From: JARBAU01 sp040414675
GTDB lineage: Archaea; Thermoproteota; Nitrososphaeria; Nitrososphaerales; Nitrososphaeraceae
Assembly (NCBI GenBank): GCA_040414675.1
Contig: JBEDUN010000069.1
Location: 1-64,000 of the forward strand
Reading direction: 5' to 3'
DNA length: 64,000 nt
Part shown: in pieces, positions 1 through 7,652 of the stretch
Layout of the letters: each line of letters starts with the position of its first letter
Position numbering within the stretch: the stretch's first letter is position 1
Notes under the pieces: model-generated
Told to the model about the DNA's origin: nothing
What the model saw: the letters and a program-made list of their open reading frames with translations, nothing else
Databases searched by the model: none
Position numbers and translations under genes: made by a program

Positions 1-89
1 TGGTGATGGTGGTGATGGTGGTGATGGTGGTGATGGTGGTGATGGTGGTGATGGTGGTGATGGTGGTGATGGTGGTGATGGTGGTGATG
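1..89. repeat. 9-bp tandem repeat coding poly-His
   Basis: Near-perfect tandem copies of TGGTGATGG, about ten in view and running off the left edge. On the minus strand they encode only histidine. The array is prone to slippage, so length may vary between strains, or assembly here may be compressed. Confidence 0.9.
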
Positions 90-197
90 ACCTCCAGCAA
101 AAGCTTCATTGCTAACAATAGGTGCTATTGCGAGCAATGACAACGCAATCACTAGTATGCCTACACCAATGATCATTGATGTCTGTTTTGTTAACAT
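1..197 (-). CDS. Secreted poly-histidine protein (3' end beyond window)
   Basis: Reading leftward from the ATG at 197, the first 34 residues form a classical Sec signal peptide: a lysine at position 4, a hydrophobic stretch at about residues 9-26, and a likely cleavage after Ala-Phe-Ala. Two glycines follow, then an unbroken run of at least 29 histidines that continues past the window edge. Histidines are coded as CAT-CAC-CAC in a 9-bp period. The protein should be exported to the cell surface or pseudoperiplasm. Poly-histidine strongly suggests binding of divalent metals such as nickel, copper or zinc; this is inference. A TATA-like box lies about 25-30 bases before the ATG, so the mRNA is probably leaderless. 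The C-terminus is unknown. Confidence 0.75.
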   Translation of the reverse strand, partial: MLTKQTSMIIGVGILVIALSLLAIAPIVSNEAFAGGHHHHHHHHHHHHHHHHHHHHHHHHHHHHH

Positions 198-220
198 CAA
201 TGTACTAGAACTTTCTCACG

Positions 221-300
221 TATATAAAAGGACCGTTAGAAATTTCTAAAGATTATACCTATAATATATTTAGGTATATTATACACGTATATTATACCTA
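221..300 (-). promoter_or_regulatory. Promoter and palindromic operator-like cluster of the poly-His gene
   Basis: On the minus strand, a TATA-like TTTATATA (about 221-229) lies some 25-30 bases before the ATG at 197. Upstream of it, between 254 and 300, TATACCTA/TAGGTATA occurs four times in alternating orientation; 271-300 alone is a near-perfect 30-bp palindrome. Such clustered inverted repeats just upstream of a TATA box are typical activator or repressor sites. A metal-responsive regulator is an attractive guess because the downstream product is poly-His, but nothing in the sequence identifies the regulator. Confidence 0.5.
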
Positions 301-394
301 TATTTTTACGCAGGATATCAAAACCGAAACCAGAACCAAGGCCAAAAATCAATTGTTGCACTTGCTGACATAGGTGACATTATAGCTTACCGAC

Positions 395-427
395 ATGGGT
401 TACACTTTGTGTGGAAGTGTATCCCAT
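395..427. repeat. 13-bp inverted repeat (hairpin)
   Basis: Arms ATGGGTTACACTT (395-407) and AAGTGTATCCCAT (415-427) are complementary at 12 of 13 positions around a 7-base loop. The hairpin sits directly before the transposase relic, so it may be an insertion-sequence end or a terminator. Its origin cannot be settled from one copy. Confidence 0.55.
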
Positions 428-429
428 AT

Positions 430-779
430 AGAAATCAGAACAAAGTTTAATCTAATACATGAAAGAGGATGGACTGGTAATACAAGCAATATTAAGAGAT
501 ATGGTGTATCCAGAAAGACTTACTACAAGTGAAATAATAGATACAAACTGAAAGGGGATGGAAGGTTTATCAAATCTCTCTACAAGACCTCAATACTATC
601 AAATACAGAAAGATGACACCAGAGCTAGAAGAGACAATACTTGATCTACGGTTAACCAAAAGATTTGGATGTAACAGGATCAAGTTTAGACTAAAAAGAA
701 TCATTGGACTGTCATTAAGTACAAGAACTATATACAAGATGCTAAAAAGACACCCTTAACATTCTCAGTGAAAAAAGCG
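430..779 (+). pseudogene. IS transposase relic (IS481/IS3-like helix-turn-helix part)
   Basis: Translation gives a helix-turn-helix block containing KRYGVSRKTYYK, then an in-frame TGA, a short linker, a frameshift, and a second block with PELEETILDLR, RFGCNRIKFRLKR and SLSTRTIYKMLKR. This is the DNA-binding N-terminal half of an IS481/IS3-type transposase. A one-base loss near 753 shifts the frame again (LNILSEKSG follows in the new frame). The catalytic DDE half is absent. The gene is dead: two frameshifts, at least two stops, and a missing C-terminal domain. Confidence 0.7.
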
Positions 780-1402
780 GGTTGGTACACGTATTCCATA
801 GGCTATGGGCGTCCTATTGCATCGCTAGAGCTCTTAGTTTATTGTTAGATTAGGAGACTTTTTACTGTTGTTTTAGCTGCTCGCTTGGTTGCATTTTAAT
901 TATTATTGCTGTTGTTGCGGGTACAAATTCGGCAGTTTGCGCCATTGTATCTCAAAATTTGGAATACAGTTATTATCTTATGATGTGTTAGATTGTTGTT
1001 TTCCAGGTCAAATTATTTGACATATTTTAAATAAGTTGAATGTGAAGCGATATTGCAAGTGTGTCTCGTAACGTGACGCGCTCTACCATATCCGTTCCGA
1101 ATATGACGCACAAAAGCATTCGAGCTAGGTGGTGTGAGCTGCTGTTTATCACTGGTGATGGTTTGGTTACAGCAGCATCTTACCATCTTTTTCTAGTCCT
1201 AGTTCTGTCTGCTGTAGTATAGGGCTAAAGGAATAATAGGTAAAGAAAAATTAAGAGATAGCATCCTATTGAGCGGCAAGAAATGCATAGACAGTTTCAC
1301 ACTTGTGTTGGTTATTGAAACGTGGTAGGCCACTAGTCGCTCCTTTTTTATTTTCATCATTAGCTTTGTTATGGAGAATAACAACTCTTTGGCTACTTAA
1401 CA
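780..1402. other. Gene-free stretch
   Basis: No supported gene is visible. A 61-codon open frame on the minus strand (1199-1384) has no recognisable composition, promoter or neighbours and is left out. The stretch may be further debris from the IS element or from integration. Confidence 0.4.
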
Positions 1403-1876
1403 CTAAACAGAAACCTCTGGATATAGACCAGTTGTATCTTCGTAAATAACATCAAGAGGTATATTACTATTATTGTTATTGTTTAGTATTAACGGGAGTG
1501 TTTGATATAGCTGCAAAATGGATTTTGTAAGAGCATGAATTTCTTTATGAGCAGCAATTTGAACAAATGGTTGATTATCATATTTTCTAACGACTTCCCA
1601 TAAATCCCTACGTTGCTCATTTAATTCCATAATCCTTTGTCTGTATTCGTCGATGTAATCATCTTTACCTACTGAAAGATTTCTCAGCCATTCCTGAGCA
1701 TCACCTTTTGTTTTCTGTATAATATTAAGTAGACCTTTCTCTGATAGGATATTATTATATTTCCTTAAATTATCGTTTACGACTGATAAAATTTGTTTAT
1801 GATTGTATCCTCTTGCCCTACACACAAGTATTAAACTCTTGGTCTCTTCTCTTTCTAAGGCCCCCATTCTAGGCAT
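1403..1876 (-). CDS. Hypothetical element protein with HTH-like N-terminus
   Basis: A 157-residue cytoplasmic protein that I do not recognise. Residues about 8-50 are rich in short helices with a plausible helix-turn-helix (REETKSLILVCRARGYNHKQI). Residues about 75-125 are charged and helical, probably coiled coil, and the tail contains an asparagine run. The layout of HTH followed by a charged helical region recalls small DNA-packaging or replication accessory proteins of viruses, but no specific family is supported. A downstream in-frame ATG (1867) is an alternative start. It lies between the IS relic and the methyltransferase, in accessory DNA. Confidence 0.5.
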   Translation of the reverse strand: MPRMGALEREETKSLILVCRARGYNHKQILSVVNDNLRKYNNILSEKGLLNIIQKTKGDAQEWLRNLSVGKDDYIDEYRQRIMELNEQRRDLWEVVRKYDNQPFVQIAAHKEIHALTKSILQLYQTLPLILNNNNNSNIPLDVIYEDTTGLYPEVSV

Positions 1877-2198
1877 AAAACTATATATCTTATTAGCAAT
1901 TAACTACTAGATAAGTATACATCTATTTTTCCCTAACGAAACTGAAGGAAGCCTTACCTTGGTCAAGACTATTTTGCTTGGATGAATTCAACACATTGCA
2001 CTGTTCGCTTGCTGACAGCGTTTAGCCTATAGGAGATAGATCTTATTCTTGCTGATTTATGATGACTAAACTCACAGATAATGCAACTAACTATCTATTT
2101 ATTATTAGTTTTCACGTACTTTTCATTCACTCTAGGAATTAAGGTGCAGTTACTGTGATACAGTAACTCCTAAATATGTGTCAGCATTTAACTTAGGT
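1877..2198. other. Intergenic region with inverted repeat before methyltransferase
   Basis: No gene is supported here. At 2149-2167, GTTACTG and CAGTAAC form a perfect 7-bp inverted repeat around TGATA, about 30 bases upstream of the methyltransferase ATG. That position fits an operator bound by a dimeric repressor, possibly for autoregulation. The minus-strand gene ending the other side starts at 1876. Confidence 0.4.
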
Positions 2199-3134
2199 AT
2201 GATGGAGAGAGAACAAAAATCTGCTTACAAACTTTTACAGGTTAACGGTAAGACTATTGAATTTTACCTAGAGGACTGCAAGACTGGAATGCAAGAATGT
2301 CTTAAAGATAAGTCTGTGGATGTTGTTGTTACATCGCCCCCTTACAACATTGGGATTAATTATAACAACAATTACAAAGACAACTTATCTCCAGACAAAT
2401 ATCTAGATTGGATTGAAGACATAGGTATTGAAATAAAAAGAGTGTTAAAGGACCACGGTTCTCTATTCCTGAATATCGGAAATATACCATCAAATCAATC
2501 CATAGCGTGGTCAGTTGCGTTTCGTATGATGAAGCATTTTGTTCTTCAAAATACTATAGTATGGGCAAAATCAATTTCTGTAAAAAAATCTGATGTATGC
2601 AATAACCCTAACATTATAGCAGATTTTTCAATAGGTCATTTTAAGCCTATTCCCGGTAATAGATATTTGAATAACTGCTATGAGTTTATTTTCCATTTAA
2701 CTAAGAAAGGGGATACACAGTTAGATAGGTTAGCAATAGGTGTTCCGTATCAAGACAAAAGTAACATCAAAAGATGGAAATTCACTAACAATAAAGACAA
2801 ACGTGATGCTGGTGATGTCTGGTATATACCTTATAAAACAATACAGAACAAATCTGAAAGAGGACATCATCCTTCTCCCTTTCCAGTTCAACTTCCAGAA
2901 AAATGCATAAAATTACATGGGCTTGCTGACAATGCCAACCTTGTAGTGTTAGACCCATTTTGTGGTATAGGCTCTACAGCTGTTGCCTGCAAAAGACTTG
3001 GTATATCTTTTATTGGATTTGACACAGAGAAGAAATATTTGGATGAAGCTATGATAGGGGTTATGAATGACCAAGGAACCTCGTTCCAAAGCATGATAGA
3101 CACCATAGAGCTTTTTCAGAAACCTTGGACATGA
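2199..3134 (+). CDS. Orphan DNA methyltransferase (N4-cytosine/N6-adenine, beta class)
   Basis: Transfers a methyl group from S-adenosylmethionine to an exocyclic amino group in DNA. The catalytic motif TSPPYN lies near residue 45, and the AdoMet-binding motif DPFCGIGSTA near residue 251, followed by GISFIGFDTEKKY. Catalytic motif first and AdoMet motif last is the beta-class order. No target-recognition partner or restriction endonuclease gene is next to it, so it looks solitary, as often seen in proviruses protecting their own DNA. I chose ATG 2199 (MMEREQ) over the GTG at 2178; both are in frame. The length of about 311 residues is normal for the family. Confidence 0.9.
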   Translation: MMEREQKSAYKLLQVNGKTIEFYLEDCKTGMQECLKDKSVDVVVTSPPYNIGINYNNNYKDNLSPDKYLDWIEDIGIEIKRVLKDHGSLFLNIGNIPSNQSIAWSVAFRMMKHFVLQNTIVWAKSISVKKSDVCNNPNIIADFSIGHFKPIPGNRYLNNCYEFIFHLTKKGDTQLDRLAIGVPYQDKSNIKRWKFTNNKDKRDAGDVWYIPYKTIQNKSERGHHPSPFPVQLPEKCIKLHGLADNANLVVLDPFCGIGSTAVACKRLGISFIGFDTEKKYLDEAMIGVMNDQGTSFQSMIDTIELFQKPWT

Positions 3135-3146
3135 TCGATTGTCTCG

Positions 3147-3296
3147 ATGCGAGAAGACGACCTATTCAGAAACATCAGAGTAGATAATTCAAACTGGTCG
3201 ATACCTAGTTTAAGTTCTCATACTATTAGAAAGATAAAAGAATACACACACGCGTGTTGTGAACCACAACTTCATTTATCACTTTTATTTATCTGA
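3147..3296 (+). CDS. Possible 49-residue small protein after the methyltransferase
   Basis: ATG 3147 opens a 49-codon frame (begins MREDDLFRNIRV, contains a Cys-Cys, ends LSLLFI). It is in the same frame as the methyltransferase, only four codons after that gene's TGA, and ends one base before the convergent neighbour. Its composition looks protein-like. It could be a separate small gene, or the former C-terminus of the methyltransferase separated by a nonsense mutation. No homolog is known to me. Confidence 0.35.
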   Translation: MREDDLFRNIRVDNSNWSIPSLSSHTIRKIKEYTHACCEPQLHLSLLFI

Positions 3297-3297
3297 T

Positions 3298-3507
3298 TCA
3301 AAACTGTTCTGTATACTTGTAACTATGTTTCATGTCTAAAATCCATTCTAGTGTGGTAATTTCACTTTCAACTGCAGCTGCAGACATGAGTGCATCTGTA
3401 GGCAAATCCATATACTGGTCTTCTCTCTGAAAGTCTTTTTTATAATTTTTATTCCAGGATTCTTTAACTTCTTTCAACCTTTGACGTAATTGATTTTCAC
3501 TTTTCAT
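3298..3507 (-). CDS. Small hypothetical protein
   Basis: A 69-residue charged, helical protein that I do not recognise. The first 30 residues are basic with likely coiled-coil character; the rest is acidic with a hydrophobic helix (EITTLEWILDMKHS). No cysteines, signal peptide or membrane segment. Small helical proteins of this kind are common in archaeal integrated elements. Support is limited to an intact frame, an ATG and the surrounding accessory context. Confidence 0.45.
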   Translation of the reverse strand: MKSENQLRQRLKEVKESWNKNYKKDFQREDQYMDLPTDALMSAAAVESEITTLEWILDMKHSYKYTEQF

Positions 3508-3603
3508 CGCTTTATTTTAAGTAGAGGATATTATTAAAAGTATTCCCAGACATACTCTTAAATACCCACTTAAGTTAAAGGCTACTTAAGAGTTTACCAA
3601 CTA

Positions 3604-3753
3604 ATGCCTACAATCAAATTTATTGGTAAAATAACCACAATGGGAAAAAAGAAAGTTGTGATTTATGTGCCCCAGCAGAATCACAAAGAGATTCTCAAAT
3701 ATTTCAAGGGTAGACACGTAAGAGTGACTGTAGAGGATGCTATAAGTGACTAA
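3604..3753 (+). CDS. 49-residue small protein, AbrB/DUF2080-like fold suspected
   Basis: ATG 3604 to TAA 3751 encodes a compact basic protein: beta-rich start (TIKFIGKITTMG), KKVVIYVPQQNH, then YFKGRHVRVTVED. The pattern of an initial strand, a lysine-rich turn into a V-x-V-P strand, and a final K/R-x-V-R-V-x-V strand resembles swapped-hairpin AbrB-type DNA-binding domains and the archaeal transposon-linked DUF2080 group. This is pattern resemblance only. It is too small for usual ORF cut-offs, but its ordered composition argues that it is real. Confidence 0.5.
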   Translation: MPTIKFIGKITTMGKKKVVIYVPQQNHKEILKYFKGRHVRVTVEDAISD

Positions 3754-3866
3754 TAAAGCACGTAGTTCGGATTCTGCTATTAATGATGATGATATAAATA
3801 AAAGATATGAATGCACTTAACTCTAGCTACCGCTCTTGACTCACCACGATCAGTATCTGTATCTGT

Positions 3867-5182
3867 TTAGTCAATGTGCACAAACATGTCTGACCTATAT
3901 CTCGCCTTCATAGACTGGGTAAAAAAATATCTTGCGTCTGCTATGATTGGTTTGCCATCAGTATTTTTCTGAAATAATATTTTAAGACCATAGAATTTAC
4001 AGTATTGATAGGAACATTATCGCGCGTAGATTTTGCATCAACCTCCGTAATTATTTTGATTTTGGCTTTAGCTTTAGCATTGGCTGCTTGCTCTTGTTCC
4101 TTTTCTAGTTGAGATTTTCGGAATTGAACACGGCATAATCCATTCAATTATGATTCCCTACTCCGAGTTGTTGCGGTATGATACGAACTCGCTACAAGTC
4201 TCACATTTCTTAGATAGGTGGACTTTCCAGTTACTAGCAAATCATACAAAAAGTATATAGCTTCATGGTCTTCAATATGGCGTGCACATTCACAAAACAC
4301 CGATTCAACTGTCCATAACAGATTATCATTATCACTATTATTGTTTTCTACCGGTTTTCGCTCTTGTCTAAACAAGCTACTTGTTCACCTATGCCTCCAA
4401 TATGGACAGAACTTACAATTAGGATGCCAGTGATGAGCCTCCTTCTTTTGTATGTCCCTAAGTCTCAAATCTTGCATGTAGATGTAGTATCTATTTAGTA
4501 ACGGCCTGATCTGAGGTCTATTGCCGTCCCACTTCTGGACTATTTCAACTTTCTTAGGAATTTCTGACTTGGAATTATAACCACCTGGTATTCTTAGCAT
4601 ACAGTTTTTAAGCGACATTGTTGCATTATGGCACTCATCCATCTTACCATTTGACAAATAACGCTCTGCAAATTGCAATAATCTGCGAGAGGGTTGTAGA
4701 TGTTCGAACTTACTGAATATGTCCTGTTGTTCTAGTATGAAAGCCTCTACCGGCTGGTATATATGATACCCGTTTCCAGACCAGATTACTGTAGGAGATC
4801 CACCTAACTTTTCTTTTATATTTGATAGGGTATGAGTTAGAGCCTTGTCTAGTTTGTCAGCAGTTCCAAGCGTTCCAAGGTCTAGATCCATAAACAAAAA
4901 ATCCGGTGATACCAATTGACAAAGCCCTTTTCTCCAATTAGTTGAATGATAGGCTGATATCCTACAGTCCAGACCGTTAGCCTGTCTGAACATTGTAAGT
5001 GCCTCCTCCTTGCAGAAGACTGTTAGTTGCTTACCTTCTGTGGTCTTGGTGGATATATTTCGAGGGAATATATTATGAGGCTTGAAGTGCCGTAAAACAA
5101 GGTCTAGCCCTCTGGTAATAGCGATATCAGTGTCAATTTTAGCCTGGTCGTCTTCTCTCTTATCCTATATTACAGTAGTCAT
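3867..5182 (-). pseudogene. Decayed element primase (archaeo-eukaryotic primase-like)
   Basis: One continuous reading frame starts at ATG 5182, seven bases after the upstream ATPase gene stops, and holds a primase-like domain (SPDFLFMDLDLGT, SPTVIWSGNGYHIYQP, then a Cys-rich HWHPNCKFCPYW). It is interrupted by TAG at codon 6 (5165-5167), TGA (4385-4387) and TAA (4148-4150). Near 3952 the frame shifts, after which a sensible tail continues to TAA 3867 (DGKPIIADARYFF ... MFVHID). Joined, it would give about 438 residues. The primase core from codon 7 to 4388 is still open but has no ATG before 4993. I read it as a recently decayed gene rather than several genes. Confidence 0.65.
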
Positions 5183-5188
5183 TGTGTA

Positions 5189-7084
5189 TCAGCTACCTCC
5201 TTCCTCCGTCGTAGTAGGGTCTGGGTTGGTTTTGGTGCTGGTATTGGTATAGGTATCGAATTGGGGCATATGGGGCGCTTGGGGCACATTGTTTTCGGTT
5301 AGGTGACTTCCTTGGGACTGATCACTCTCCACATATGAACCTGTTTCTCTAGCGATACCTATATTATTTACATTTTCTTTGTTGTTATTTGCATTTTCTA
5401 TATTACTATTATTGTCGAAAATGTGTCTATCTAGTCCATAATGCGCCCCATCCGCCCCATCCGCCCCATTCGTAACTTTTATGTCTAAGTCTAGATTATA
5501 CTTCTCTTTCATTCGCTCTAATCGTTTTACGTCGAAAATGAGCTTCCTCTTATTACCCTTATGTCCTGGCCTCTTGGCATAAAATTGGGTTTCTAATATC
5601 TCTGTGATATCCTTATGAGAAACTTCATTGAACTCTTCGGTCTTGTATGTGTACTTGCTTATTAGCTCACCGTCTGGTAGCGCCTCCTTAAACGAGTTCC
5701 AGATTGATGAGGACTCTAATGTAGGACCATATTTGTCAACCAGATCAAATACTATAGGACACAGGAATGCCGTTAGCGTGTTAGCTTTAGCCTGTCTTCT
5801 TTCATTTACAAATTGACTTATAACCGGTCTTAAGACGTTGAACGTCTCTGTATTCTGGAATACTCTTAGTAGTGGCTTAAACAATTGTTTTTCCCTATTT
5901 TGCAGGTTTAGTTTGATATTGGGAATTCTGTCATGATAATGTAGTAGCCTGTATATCAGTAGCGAATTCCTTATACCGTTCAATTCCTCTAGTTGTTCCA
6001 GGTCCTCGTCGTCACCTGCAGGATTAATTATCTCTGATATATCGTATTTAGGTATACCATAAGTGCAGACTAGTTCCACTAGTCTTTGGTTGAATCCCTT
6101 GGCTTTTTTTGAGTTTGGCCTTTTCTCTCCTGCAAATGCCTTAAAGCAGAATGTATTATAGGCATCCTGTTTCCTTCCTCCAGTTTGAGGAATGTCGAGC
6201 CTAAAGACCTTGATACCGGCAGTATATCCATTTTTATAGATCTTCATTTTTTCACGGTCCTCGTCTATATCGTCAGCCTCGTCTTCGCATATAGTACCTA
6301 TACCTTCATACTCTGTACCTAGAAATGAGTAGATGTTAGCCGGTGTCATGTCTGAAGAAAGCATGTTTCTATATGCCAGAAAGTGAATTATATGTAGATT
6401 GTTTGATTTACCAGAATCGTTATCACCTACGAAAAACAGGTAATGGGTCAAGCCCATTTTATCCTGAAAATAAGTAAAGATACAGTCAGCAGCGCATATA
6501 GAAATATGATAATCGTCTTCTGCGATATATTTATACCATATTCTTGTTACCTTTCTATAAAGAGTATCGAGCGTTTCTTCCCTTGCTTGGGTAACTGCTT
6601 TTTCAAGTGTTTCTAATGTGTTAAAGATATACGGCTTATTAACATAAGCAGACTTTTCAAATGGTACTAATATACTGTCGTCGTTGATATCTATTGTATC
6701 CTGAATAGCTATATTTCCAGCTGCCTTAGAAACTAACCATTTCGGGGTCTCGCCTACAATAATTGCTTCTGCTATAATAGACTTTGACTTGTATACTTGC
6801 GAATAGGATTCTTTTTTATCATTCTTACTAGCGACCTGCTTTTGTGCCTCCACATATAGATCAGAGAATAATAAAATTATCTTTTCTACTGTCTTCTGGT
6901 CGCCGAAGTGACCGGAAAATATCATTTTTTCCTGGAGTTCTAATAATGTCTTTTCTAGTTGATTCTTGTAATATCTAGACTGCGCAAACGACTGACCGTT
7001 ATACAGATACAAGTACTCCTTGGTTATCTCAACCTTGGAGACACCTAACGCCTTAATCTCGTCTGTTAAGGGTATATCTACCAA
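5189..7084 (-). CDS. D5-like/AAA ATPase, element replication helicase candidate
   Basis: A 631-residue protein with one clear NTPase core. Walker A is FFVGDNDSGKSN near residue 220 and Walker B is GTICEDEADDID about 45 residues later, followed by a conserved-looking QTGG and FAGEKRPNSKK region. This is the layout of primase-helicase C-terminal ATPases of archaeal plasmids and viruses. The C-terminal 120 residues are low complexity, with asparagine-rich and GADGADG repeats. The frame opens with TTG at 7084 because an in-frame TAA lies shortly upstream. The decayed primase follows within seven bases, so the two were probably co-transcribed replication genes. Confidence 0.65.
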   Translation of the reverse strand: MVDIPLTDEIKALGVSKVEITKEYLYLYNGQSFAQSRYYKNQLEKTLLELQEKMIFSGHFGDQKTVEKIILLFSDLYVEAQKQVASKNDKKESYSQVYKSKSIIAEAIIVGETPKWLVSKAAGNIAIQDTIDINDDSILVPFEKSAYVNKPYIFNTLETLEKAVTQAREETLDTLYRKVTRIWYKYIAEDDYHISICAADCIFTYFQDKMGLTHYLFFVGDNDSGKSNNLHIIHFLAYRNMLSSDMTPANIYSFLGTEYEGIGTICEDEADDIDEDREKMKIYKNGYTAGIKVFRLDIPQTGGRKQDAYNTFCFKAFAGEKRPNSKKAKGFNQRLVELVCTYGIPKYDISEIINPAGDDEDLEQLEELNGIRNSLLIYRLLHYHDRIPNIKLNLQNREKQLFKPLLRVFQNTETFNVLRPVISQFVNERRQAKANTLTAFLCPIVFDLVDKYGPTLESSSIWNSFKEALPDGELISKYTYKTEEFNEVSHKDITEILETQFYAKRPGHKGNKRKLIFDVKRLERMKEKYNLDLDIKVTNGADGADGAHYGLDRHIFDNNSNIENANNNKENVNNIGIARETGSYVESDQSQGSHLTENNVPQAPHMPQFDTYTNTSTKTNPDPTTTEEGGS

Positions 7085-7214
7085 GTGTAGGACTCTCCCA
7101 CGTTAGCATTTCGTGTATTAGATAGTGTTTATATGCGACTTTACTGGATTGTATGGTTGATAACATCTTACCTTTTCTTTTCTCCCATTCTGTTTCTCTG
7201 AATAGTATTAGCAT
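7053..7214 (-). CDS. Possible 53-residue small protein
   Basis: ATG 7214 opens a 53-codon frame (begins MLILFRETEWEKRKGK, ends GRYTLNRRD) that overlaps the first 32 bases of the downstream ATPase gene in another frame. Such an overlap would couple translation to that gene's weak TTG start. It is basic and helical, and I do not recognise it. It should be treated as a candidate only. Confidence 0.4.
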   Translation of the reverse strand: MLILFRETEWEKRKGKMLSTIQSSKVAYKHYLIHEMLTWESPTLGRYTLNRRD

Positions 7215-7247
7215 AATCTACTTCGGCCGTGGTTACTGTATTTACTC

Positions 7248-7314
7248 TTAGGACAATCATGAGCTTCGCCGCTGTCTACCTGTTAGGACAATCATGAGCT
7301 TCGCCGCTGTCTAC
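7248..7314. repeat. 32-bp direct repeat, 35-bp period
   Basis: The same 32 bases occur at 7248-7279 and 7283-7314, separated by 3 bases. The repeat lies at the 3' end of the zinc-protein gene. Because the 35-bp period is not a multiple of three, the duplication put a TAG in frame and shortened the protein's tail. It looks like a recent slippage duplication. Confidence 0.9.
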
Positions 7315-7545
7315 TTCTAAAGGAATGCGCTTACCGCTGTCTGAAGTTACTTCATCATCAAAATAGATTTTCTCATGACAGTATCGACGTATCAAAGGAT
7401 GTTTTTTACGCCATGCATTGAATGATTGTTCACAATGATGCAGCTCTTTGCTGTCTAGATCTAAGGGTATTTTCTTTCTACTCTTCTGACTTACGTGCTC
7501 ATTATCGAATGTGATCGACTGATCACAAAATTTACATGTTAACAT
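7276..7545 (-). CDS. Two-finger zinc protein
   Basis: An 89-residue protein made of two copies of one module. Copy one is CKFCDQSITFD ... KKIPLDLDSKELHHC; copy two is RYCHEKIYFDD ... KRIPLEVDSGEAHDC. Each has cysteines early and a His-x-Cys pair at its end, as in small zinc-binding modules seen repeatedly in Nitrososphaera-type genomes. Zinc binding is inferred from these residues; the role is unknown, perhaps nucleic-acid or protein binding. ATG 7545 is preferred over an upstream TTG. The 3' end has been duplicated and truncated. Confidence 0.65.
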   Translation of the reverse strand: MLTCKFCDQSITFDNEHVSQKSRKKIPLDLDSKELHHCEQSFNAWRKKHPLIRRYCHEKIYFDDEVTSDSGKRIPLEVDSGEAHDCPNR

Positions 7546-7652
7546 TCCGATTCGACCTTTGACAAGTGACAATCACAATAACAAACACTCCACTTCTGGG
7601 AACACATGTGTATTTCGGTACCTCTGTTAGTAACTTAACTAATAGTCTAGAA

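Noticed and set aside
1..89. Tandem repeat as CRISPR or satellite
   Set aside because: The 9-bp unit has no spacers and translates cleanly to histidine behind a signal peptide; it is coding.
777..800. GCGGGTT at the IS relic as left attachment site
   Set aside because: Only about 7-8 bases match the tRNA 3' end; too short to be an att copy.
1199..1384. 61-codon frame on minus strand
   Set aside because: No motif, promoter or protein-like composition; likely chance.
3867..5182. Stop-codon recoding (pyrrolysine or readthrough) in the primase gene
   Set aside because: All three stop types occur and a frameshift follows; decay is simpler than multiple recoding events.
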